From Clostridiales bacterium (GTDB taxonomy: Bacteria > Bacillota > Clostridia > Christensenellales > CAG-138), in assembly GCA_031270585.1 (NCBI GenBank), contig JAISXK010000144.1, forward strand, positions 1-25,336: a stretch of 25,336 nt of DNA. The letters run 5' to 3'. The notes under the pieces were generated by a model. That model saw only the letters and a program-made list of their open reading frames with translations. It was not told the DNA's origin and did not search any database. The position numbers and the translations under genes are program-made. Of this stretch, positions 1 through 6,641 are shown in pieces (position 1 is the first letter of the stretch; each line of letters begins with the position of its first letter).

Positions 1-486
1 GTGGTTGATCAAAAGTATCAACGCCCAAAGCAAAAGCAGCGTCAACACCGGCGTCAGAAACGTGACCAGGCTTGCCGATATGTCGCCAAGCTGAAATATT
101 TTTTTCAGGCCGGGTATTTCAGGGTACCCTTTGGGGATAGCCGTAAAAAGATAGGTGGCCAGGTTTTGCAGCAGGTAGCTTACGCCGATGGCGGAAATCA
201 TAATGGACATGCGCGGCGCCGTTCTAAGAGGCTTATAGGCCGCCCGCTCAATGGCAAAGCCCAGCAGAATTGTGACGAGTAAAACAACGGGTATGGCTAT
301 CTGCCATGGCAGGCTGGACATGGCAAATATCATAAAATAGCCCGCCATCATAAAGATGTCGCCGTGCGCAAAATTAATCAGCCGCAATATGCCGTAAACC
401 ATGGTGTAGCCGATGGCTATCAGCGCGTATGCGCCGCCCAAAGAGATGCCGGTCAGGCTGTGCTGCCAGAATGTAGTAGTGCTCAT
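1..486 (-). CDS. livH: Branched-chain amino-acid-type ABC transporter permease (LivH family), 3' end outside window
   Basis: The reverse strand gives 162 uninterrupted codons from ATG at 486 to the window edge, so the C-terminal part is missing. The product starts MSTTTFWQHSLTGISLGGAY and contains the LivH-typical stretch GYTMVYGILRLINFAHGDIFM, followed by several hydrophobic segments and an ERAAYKPLR loop. LivH proteins form one half of the inner-membrane channel of high-affinity importers for branched-chain amino acids, and related systems carry urea or amides. A G-rich ribosome-binding site (GGGGGG) lies about 5 bases before the ATG. It follows livK on the same strand, the usual liv order, and livM and the ATPase genes would be expected beyond the window. 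The family is clear; the substrate cannot be told from sequence. Confidence 0.93.
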   Translation of the reverse strand, partial: MSTTTFWQHSLTGISLGGAYALIAIGYTMVYGILRLINFAHGDIFMMAGYFMIFAMSSLPWQIAIPVVLLVTILLGFAIERAAYKPLRTAPRMSIMISAIGVSYLLQNLATYLFTAIPKGYPEIPGLKKIFQLGDISASLVTFLTPVLTLLLLWALILLINH

Positions 487-510
487 GAACGCCCCCCCAA
501 CACAAAATAA

Positions 511-530
511 GGCGGGGACGGCGCCCCGCC
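511..530 (-). terminator. Hairpin between livK and livH (attenuator or partial terminator)
   Basis: GGCGGGG and CCCCGCC form a perfect 7-bp stem around a 6-base loop. On the minus strand it is followed by TTATTTTGTG, a modest U-rich tail. It lies 171 bp after the livK stop and 24 bp before livH. A leaky terminator here would give more binding protein than permease, a common arrangement in ABC importer operons. The U-tract is imperfect, so an RNA-stabilising hairpin is the alternative. Confidence 0.5.
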
Positions 531-701
531 TTTCGAGGGTGTTTTATAAAATCATTCTCCACCACATGCGGCCGTTTATTTTTATTTACCGGCGTCACGC
601 AAGCTTGAAACGGCGCTGTAGTTTTCGCGCCTTTACAAATATGAAAAACCGGCTTGCGGGCGGCAAAGACCGTTTTCAAACACACCCCCGGCGTTTATCG
701 G

Positions 702-1952
702 TTATTCGGCAACGGTAACGAGTTTTTCAAACTTGAACTCGCCGCCTTCTATCTTTTTGATAAATGCCATATCCTTGTTCGCGTCACCGTTCTCATCAAA
801 AGAGATGGAACCGGTTACACCTTCCACGGTAAGGCTCTTCAAAGCGTCGCGAATGGCGACAGGATCGGTGGAACCGGCAGCTTCAATGGCCTTGATGGCC
901 ACGATGTAGGCGTCATACCCCAGCGCCGAAACGGCTGGGATGACATCGGGTTGGCCGATGGAGACGAGATACTCTTTGAAGCCCTTGATAAAGCTGCTGG
1001 CCTCGGCGTTTGCGGGCTCGGCCTCGTCAAAGAACGTGGAAATTACAACACCTTCAGCATGCTCTTTGGCGTTTTCGATGATAGAGTAATTCTCCCAGGT
1101 GTCGCCGGCCATGATCTTAGCGGTGATGCCAAGCTCTCTCGCCTGCTGTATGAGCAGCGGGGCGGTTGCGATGGAAGAGGGGGCGAATATAACATCGGGG
1201 TTGGCGTCTTTGATGTTGGTGAGTATGGCCTTAAAGTCGGTCTGGTTCGTTTGGAACTGCTCTTCCTTTACGATGGCGCTCTCGCTGGTCAGCTTTATAA
1301 ACGCCTGCTTAAAGAAATTGCCCAAGCCGGATGAGTAATCATCGCCCAACTGGGTGATGATGGCGGCGGTCTTCGCGCCATCCTGCACGGCATAGTTGGC
1401 CATGACCGTGCCCTGGAAGGGATCAAGGAAGCAGATGCGGAAGTAAAAATCGTTGCCCAACGTTACCTGCGGGTTTGTGCAGGATGCGCCAATGGCCGGC
1501 ACCTGCGCGTCTTTGAAGATTTCGCCCGCAGCGATGCTGACGCCCGAGCCGTAGGAACCGAGTATGGCGGAGCAATTCTGGCTGATCAGGCTTTGCGCGG
1601 CGGATACGGCCTCTGTTTTGTCGGATTTGTTATCCGCCTCGGCCAGCACAACGGCGTAGGTCTTGCCGCCCACCGTAACGGAAGGATACACCTGGTTGGC
1701 GTAGCGTATGCCGTAGGTTTCCTGCAGGCCGCCGCCGCCGTTTTCGCCGGTGTGCGGCTCAAATACGCCTATGGTGATTACGCCGCCCGCAGTGTCGCCA
1801 CTAATGGGCTCTTCCACGGTGTCGTCGCCGGGGGGCGCTATCGCGCCGGTATCCGGCAGTTGCGCCTGGCTTGGCTGGGGCTGCGCGCAAGCGCTTACCA
1901 GCAGCGCAAGCACCAGTACCAATGCCGGAATATAGGATAGCTTTTTCGTCAT
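702..1952 (-). CDS. livK: Branched-chain amino-acid-type ABC transporter substrate-binding lipoprotein (LivK family)
   Basis: This 416-residue protein begins MTKKLSYIPALVLVLALL and has a lipobox LVSAC with the lipidated cysteine at residue 22. A short Pro/Gln/Asp-rich linker and then a type-I periplasmic-binding fold (Peripla_BP_6) follow: GGVITIGVFEPHTG early, ADNKSDKTEAVSAAQSLI, then the second lobe from TAAIITQLGDDYSSGLG, and GYDAYIVAIKAIEAAG near the C-terminus. Such proteins bind the ligand outside the membrane and deliver it to LivH/LivM. ATG at 1952 was chosen because AAGGAGG lies 8-9 bases upstream and it places the basic residues at the start of the signal peptide. The reading frame continues 13 codons further upstream without a ribosome-binding site. 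Own promoter upstream; livH follows. Ligand unknown. Confidence 0.95.
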   Translation of the reverse strand: MTKKLSYIPALVLVLALLVSACAQPQPSQAQLPDTGAIAPPGDDTVEEPISGDTAGGVITIGVFEPHTGENGGGGLQETYGIRYANQVYPSVTVGGKTYAVVLAEADNKSDKTEAVSAAQSLISQNCSAILGSYGSGVSIAAGEIFKDAQVPAIGASCTNPQVTLGNDFYFRICFLDPFQGTVMANYAVQDGAKTAAIITQLGDDYSSGLGNFFKQAFIKLTSESAIVKEEQFQTNQTDFKAILTNIKDANPDVIFAPSSIATAPLLIQQARELGITAKIMAGDTWENYSIIENAKEHAEGVVISTFFDEAEPANAEASSFIKGFKEYLVSIGQPDVIPAVSALGYDAYIVAIKAIEAAGSTDPVAIRDALKSLTVEGVTGSISFDENGDANKDMAFIKKIEGGEFKFEKLVTVAE

Positions 1953-2003
1953 TTGATAGTTCCTCCTTAGAATTTGTACGCAGTTGTACACAGGGAATAT
2001 TTC

Positions 2004-2025
2004 ATAACGCAGCGTTAAGCGTTAT
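2004..2025. promoter_or_regulatory. Inverted repeat overlapping the livK -10 and start site (candidate operator)
   Basis: ATAACGC (2004-2010) and GCGTTAT (2019-2025) are perfect 7-bp inverted arms with an 8-bp spacer. They reach into the TATAAT box and cover the expected transcription start, the classic position for repression. The regulator is not known. Confidence 0.4.
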
Positions 2026-2052
2026 TATACATAATTTATTGCGGCAAAGCAA
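2024..2052 (-). promoter_or_regulatory. Sigma-A-type promoter of livK
   Basis: On the minus strand TTGCTT (2052-2047) and a perfect TATAAT (2029-2024) are separated by exactly 17 bp, upstream of the livK ribosome-binding site. This gives a leader of roughly 65 nt. It lies between the DUF4956 stop and livK, so livK is likely transcribed independently of the CotH unit. Confidence 0.65.
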
Positions 2053-2100
2053 ATGCATTATGGATTTTTCGACTGTATATTCAGGTATATTGTAGGTTTA

Positions 2101-2772
2101 TCAACTCACAAGATCGCCCTGGTGCGCGATCAGCGTGGCGTCATATACGCCCTCGATGCGCAAAAACCTATCCACCACGGCGGTTTCCTCATCGCGCAAT
2201 CGCACCTCCACGGTGAGCTCAAGCCCGTCGCGCTGGGCGGTTCTGCTGCGCACGCGTGTGCGCGGCAACTGCTTAATAAGGCCCTTTACATGGCCGTTAG
2301 CCTGTTCGTGGTAGTGCAATATCAAAAGGTAGGGCATGCTGCCACGCGCTTTAAACAGCGAAATCACCACCATGACCACGCCGATTACCGCCATGCCGAT
2401 CAGCGCCACATCGAAAAACTGCGCGCCCAGCGCCATGCCCTCGCTCACCGCCCAGAACATAAAGGCCGTATCCATAGGGTCTTTCACGGCGGTGCGGAAA
2501 CGGATGATGGATAACGCGCCCACCATGCCCAGGCTCATGGTGAGGTTGTTGTTGATGAGCAGCAGCACCAGTGTGGTTACCATGGTTAAAAGTATCAGGC
2601 TTAAATTGAACGTACGCGAATACAGCACGCCGCCAAATGTTTTTTTATAAACAATGAAGATCGCTCCGCCAATCAGCAGCGCCATTGCAAGGGAGAGTAT
2701 AATTTGCATGGGGTTCAGGGGGCTGTTGAATAAGGATGGTATGTTAAGGGCTTCGGCAATGGGGTCAGGCAT
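2101..2772 (-). CDS. DUF4956 domain-containing membrane protein
   Basis: This 223-residue protein has a hydrophobic N-terminal half with about four membrane segments: near residues 23-41, 57-73, an AVSEGMALGA-containing segment, and a VALIGMAVIGVVMVVISL segment. The DUF4956 hallmark MVGALSIIRFRTAVKDPMDT lies between them. The last 80 or so residues are soluble and contain an ACT-like beta pattern (GLELTVEVRLRDEET). ATG at 2772 has GGAGG about 10 bases upstream. It lies 18 bp after the VTC-domain gene on the same strand. The family's biochemical role is unknown; the repeated neighbourhood with VTC and CotH proteins suggests a shared envelope or polyphosphate function, which is inference. Family assignment is confident. 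Confidence 0.88.
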   Translation of the reverse strand: MPDPIAEALNIPSLFNSPLNPMQIILSLAMALLIGGAIFIVYKKTFGGVLYSRTFNLSLILLTMVTTLVLLLINNNLTMSLGMVGALSIIRFRTAVKDPMDTAFMFWAVSEGMALGAQFFDVALIGMAVIGVVMVVISLFKARGSMPYLLILHYHEQANGHVKGLIKQLPRTRVRSRTAQRDGLELTVEVRLRDEETAVVDRFLRIEGVYDATLIAHQGDLVS

Positions 2773-2790
2773 AAGGTCGAGATCCTCCTG

Positions 2791-3474
2791 TTATTCGTAT
2801 TTGCGCGCCAGGCAATATTTGCTGATAGCGCTTCGCTCACCGCTTTGCACAGGCTGTATGAGCGCGCGTATATACCCCGGCAGATATTTATTGAACTTCA
2901 CTTCCAGTATCATATCATAATCGTCTACGGCGGGATAGGTGGGAAGTGATTTATCAAACAAATTCGTGGCGCGGTAAGCCGTCCGCACATCCATATCAAA
3001 TGTGACGCGCGTATCCTCCGTGGGGAACACATACGCCTCGCGCCAATAATCCACAATCACGCGCGGGCGCAGGTAACCTGTGCTAAACGCGGCGTAAAGC
3101 TCTTTTGCCACACGTTCGCCGCGCTGCAGCAACACTTGATGGCGGCCCATCATCAGCGCATCGCATTCATCGCGGGATAGCTGCAGGCTATCCTTATAGA
3201 TATAGGGCCCTTCTTTATGTTTGCGCTCCAGCTTGATGTGGCGCGGGGAAAGGTTATAGATTCGGATGCGGTATTTGTTGCGGTGATCGATCCCCTCGAG
3301 CTTTTCGTTGAGGGCGCTGTCGGAAAAATTATCAAAATACAAACTGCGGATAAAATACATGCCGGATGACGACGCGTTGGCGTCGCGATCCATAGTGAGA
3401 GAGAGCTTGCGCGACAACAGTTCATACTCCATATTGCTGATATAGTATTTTAATTCGTGCCGGTATGGCTTCAC
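2791..3474 (-). CDS. VTC domain-containing protein (polyphosphate polymerase family)
   Basis: This 227-residue protein is almost entirely one VTC domain. Diagnostic strands are YRHELKYYIS (N-terminus), FIRSLYFDN, KYRIRIYN, IKLERKHKEG, and EVKFNKYLPGYIR near the C-terminus. These supply the Lys, Arg and Glu residues that line the tunnel of the yeast Vtc4 catalytic domain, which makes inorganic polyphosphate from ATP. No signal peptide or membrane helix is seen, so it should act at the cytoplasmic face, perhaps held by the DUF4956 partner. The start is GTG, and the motif GTGA overlaps the stop of the upstream CotH gene by 4 bases, implying translational coupling. Activity in bacterial single-domain members is inferred from the family. 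Confidence 0.88.
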   Translation of the reverse strand: MKPYRHELKYYISNMEYELLSRKLSLTMDRDANASSSGMYFIRSLYFDNFSDSALNEKLEGIDHRNKYRIRIYNLSPRHIKLERKHKEGPYIYKDSLQLSRDECDALMMGRHQVLLQRGERVAKELYAAFSTGYLRPRVIVDYWREAYVFPTEDTRVTFDMDVRTAYRATNLFDKSLPTYPAVDDYDMILEVKFNKYLPGYIRALIQPVQSGERSAISKYCLARKYE

Positions 3475-6400
3475 CCGAACACCTCCTGCATATAGCTATC
3501 CGTAAGGGAAAACTCTTTTTGTATTTGTTTTTTGAGCGCGGCGGGCCGCGCGTCCACAAAATCCCGCACACGCTGCACTTCTTTTATGAAGCCTTCATAC
3601 GTGCCCAGCACCTCTTTTATCTGGCGCTGGCCCATAAATGTGGATTGATTGAATTTTTCGCGCTCGCGCGCGATCTCGGGCTCTACTGCGGCGTAAAGCG
3701 CATCAATAAGCGGCTGTAGCCGCTCCGGGGCAAAAACGGTATCCATAAGAACCCCAAAGCGGCGTATAAACGCTTCGCGCCAAGCGCTATTCTTTAAAAG
3801 CGCGTTAAACATATCGCTGCCTGCGGGCGCCGCTTCCCTGCGGTAACTGAGCGTTTCATGGTTCGTATTGCGAAAGCCCCAGCAAAAATCATAATATATC
3901 CACTTGAACTTGCCATCCGGCAATTTGTAATACTGAATATTATAATTATCGGTATTGCCGGTGTAAATCTCCAAAATCATATAATCCATAAAGCTGCCGG
4001 TATCCATAAGCGAGGCCACGTGATCAAAATGAGCCTGATTGGAAAGGTCGTTGTTACGGATATAGTTCATCAGTTCCAGCCATTCCACATTGGATCCATG
4101 CGAGATCGCCCAAGTCTTCACGCCCGCAGCTTTGAGCAAATCCATGTTATCGGTATCTTCCGTGCCCTCATGCTGCGCCACAAAAAAGCGGCTACGCTTT
4201 TCTTTTAAAAAATAAACGCCCCAATACTCGCCATTTAAATATAACACATAGGGCTTGTACGCCTGGTATAGCACGTTAACATCAGTACCCTCCAGCATGC
4301 CGGTGGCCAGCTCATCGCGAATCTTGCTGTAGTTCTGATCCTGCGCGCCCGCGCGCAGCGTTAAGGATTTATATTGCGTAAACGGCCGGTTATCAAAAAA
4401 GGGGTATTCCAGCCGGTTGCTGCCATATTTCGCGCGCGCAATCACGGTAAAGGCTTTTTGCGCGCGGCTTCTGCCATAAGCGCCCGCAAGCCGCCCCGCC
4501 ACATCCTGCGAGAATATCTGCAGGCCGTCGCCGCCAAATAGCGCAAAGCTCGCGTCGCGCTCCCAGGCGCTTTGCGCCTCCTCGCCCTCAAAGCCGCGAC
4601 CCTGGTAAAAATTGGATAATAGCAGCATTTCATCGATCGGAAGATCCGGATCGTACTTTTCGCCAAAAGCGTAAATGCCGGTTTTGCCATCCCACAAATC
4701 ATCCGGATGAAACACAAGCGTGGCGATGGGCAGCGCGTGATCCGCCCCATCGCTTTTAAAAAGGTAGGTGCCGGTAAGCGGCGCGGCGGAAAGGTATCCA
4801 TCGCGCACGGCGATGGCGCGCACAACGGTGTTTTCATTAAGCGTAAGGGGGCCGCCATAAACGCTTGAGGATACGCCGGGGTTTTGGCTGTCGGTGGTGT
4901 AATAGATGGTGGAGCCTGATTCCGCCGTGATTTGCAGCGTTACAGGACCATCATACACGCCGGGGGTAAGGGCAAACACCGGCTGGGCGGCAAAGCCAAG
5001 ATAGCCGCCCATATTCGCCTCGCCGGGCGTGGGGGTATCGTAGTAGCGCAATTCACCCGCCGTTGTGCGGCCATAGCTTATATCCGCGCCGGCGTTTTTC
5101 AGCTGTAGCTTATCCAACAGCTCACCCGTGGGAGAGTATAGCAATATCACCTCACCCGAGTCGGAAAGGCCGAAGTTGGTTTCAAGATTTTTTTTTTGCG
5201 TATCCTTCACGTTGTTGCCCGTGGCAAGCGTTACCATATAGGCGCCGGCGTCGAGCGTAACATCGGGGAAGACCCATTTTGCGGGGTTGTTGGGGTTATC
5301 GGAAAGCGCGTAGCCGAAGAGGCTTATGGGGGCGGCGGATGCGTTGTAAAGCTCTATCCAATCGGGGGTGGCGTTATCAGCCGTGAGCGCGGCAACGTTG
5401 TTGATCATGGTTTCGCTTATCATCACACTGTCTCGGGGGAAGGGATAAGCCGCCGTATGCAGGGCAAAGCCCTCTTCGTTGTTCAGGTAGCCCGGCGCCG
5501 GCCGGGCCGTGGGCTCGAAGCCGCCCGTGCCGTCGGGTACGCGGGCCATGGAGATATCCGGTTGCTGGTTTGTGAAGGAGTAGCTGTCGATAATGGCGCC
5601 GTTGCGCCCGGCGAACACCACATCTTCCTGATAGGCGCGCAACCCGAAGGGCGCGTGAAGCTCGCCTTCCGCCAAGCCGTCCATGCCGGAACAATGGATA
5701 AGCAGCACGCCGCCTGCAGGCACTACGCTGCCTGCGGGGAACACCCATTTCATGGGCTGGGCGATAGTATCCGAAAGGCCGCAGCCCGTAATATCCACAT
5801 CCGCGCCGGTTGTGTTGTAAAGCTCTATCCAATCGGGGTAGTCGCCCTTCGATCCCGGCAGCGTCGTTTTGTTGCTGGCCATAAATTCATTGATGCGTAT
5901 GCCGTTATCCATCACATATTGCTGCATGCTCTCGCGGTACGCAACCGCGCCCTCTTCCGTGTTGGGATAGCCGGGGGAAGGGGAAGCCATCTCTACCCAG
6001 TTGCCATTTTCATCGCGCGCCAGAGTGTAATTGCTGCCTGCGGCGCGCAACGCGATGCTGTCGATAGCCTGGCCTGTGGCGTTGGTCAGCACGATTTCAT
6101 CCGTGGCGGAAATTTTGAAATTGGCATGAAGGACACCGTCTTCGGATGAGCCCGAGCAAAACACCAGGATATAGCTGTCCGCCGGCACGGTTGTGCCTGT
6201 GGGGAACACCCATTTGGCTACAACGAGCTTATCGTCGGAAAGGCCATAACCGGATATATTGATATCGTTGGAGGATGTGTTGCGTAACTCGATCCAATCG
6301 GGGAAATTCCCGTTCCCGTCAGGCACGGCGCCTTTGTTGGACGACATGATTTCATTGAGGCGTATGCCGCCGGAAGAAGGCAGGTTGGCGTCGCCTTCAT

Positions 6401-6479
6401 CCAGCGAGAACACAAGCATGAGCGCCAATACGGCAAGCGCCACGATGAGGCATCCAAATAATAAACGGCGAACTTTCAA
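3471..6479 (-). CDS. Lamin-tail / chitobiase-like / CotH-kinase multidomain surface protein
   Basis: This 1002-residue protein has an N-terminal signal-anchor (about residues 5-25). Three lamin-tail domains follow (about 38-165, 193-330 and 351-490), each opening with I-x-(L/I)-(N/S)-E and carrying PDWIEL(Y/R)N and KWVFP. A chitobiase C-terminal-like beta domain (about 497-574, GSTIYYTTDSQNPG) and a CotH kinase domain (about 580-900; GVYFLKEKRSRFF, GNTDNYNIQYY, YDFCWGF) complete it. CotH kinases phosphorylate Ser/Thr of secreted or surface proteins. The first Asp of the metal-binding DxD-type motif is D864, but the second position is C866. The TTG start at 6479 is supported by AAAGGAG five bases upstream. 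It is the first gene of the CotH-VTC-DUF4956 unit. The domain order is secure; kinase activity is not proven. Confidence 0.9.
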   Translation of the reverse strand: MKVRRLLFGCLIVALAVLALMLVFSLDEGDANLPSSGGIRLNEIMSSNKGAVPDGNGNFPDWIELRNTSSNDINISGYGLSDDKLVVAKWVFPTGTTVPADSYILVFCSGSSEDGVLHANFKISATDEIVLTNATGQAIDSIALRAAGSNYTLARDENGNWVEMASPSPGYPNTEEGAVAYRESMQQYVMDNGIRINEFMASNKTTLPGSKGDYPDWIELYNTTGADVDITGCGLSDTIAQPMKWVFPAGSVVPAGGVLLIHCSGMDGLAEGELHAPFGLRAYQEDVVFAGRNGAIIDSYSFTNQQPDISMARVPDGTGGFEPTARPAPGYLNNEEGFALHTAAYPFPRDSVMISETMINNVAALTADNATPDWIELYNASAAPISLFGYALSDNPNNPAKWVFPDVTLDAGAYMVTLATGNNVKDTQKKNLETNFGLSDSGEVILLYSPTGELLDKLQLKNAGADISYGRTTAGELRYYDTPTPGEANMGGYLGFAAQPVFALTPGVYDGPVTLQITAESGSTIYYTTDSQNPGVSSSVYGGPLTLNENTVVRAIAVRDGYLSAAPLTGTYLFKSDGADHALPIATLVFHPDDLWDGKTGIYAFGEKYDPDLPIDEMLLLSNFYQGRGFEGEEAQSAWERDASFALFGGDGLQIFSQDVAGRLAGAYGRSRAQKAFTVIARAKYGSNRLEYPFFDNRPFTQYKSLTLRAGAQDQNYSKIRDELATGMLEGTDVNVLYQAYKPYVLYLNGEYWGVYFLKEKRSRFFVAQHEGTEDTDNMDLLKAAGVKTWAISHGSNVEWLELMNYIRNNDLSNQAHFDHVASLMDTGSFMDYMILEIYTGNTDNYNIQYYKLPDGKFKWIYYDFCWGFRNTNHETLSYRREAAPAGSDMFNALLKNSAWREAFIRRFGVLMDTVFAPERLQPLIDALYAAVEPEIAREREKFNQSTFMGQRQIKEVLGTYEGFIKEVQRVRDFVDARPAALKKQIQKEFSLTDSYMQEVFG

Positions 6480-6641
6480 GCAAACTCCTTTACATTTGGC
6501 CCGGCCACAGCATGCGGCCCCGGCGGCATAACAGAATAAACGCAGATGAACATGTTACCGCTACCTAGTTTACCATAAGTACGGAATTATGCATCATTTC
6601 AGGAGAACAAAATGTGTAAACAATTTGCGCGCAGACAGCAT

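Noticed and set aside
1..282. Plus-strand 93-codon frame at the window start
   Set aside because: Antisense to livH, which shows clear permease motifs; the plus-frame protein is Gln/Lys/Arg-rich noise.
5196..6149. 317-codon plus-strand frame
   Set aside because: Antisense shadow of the lamin-tail domains of the CotH protein; composition is artefactual and there is no ribosome-binding site.
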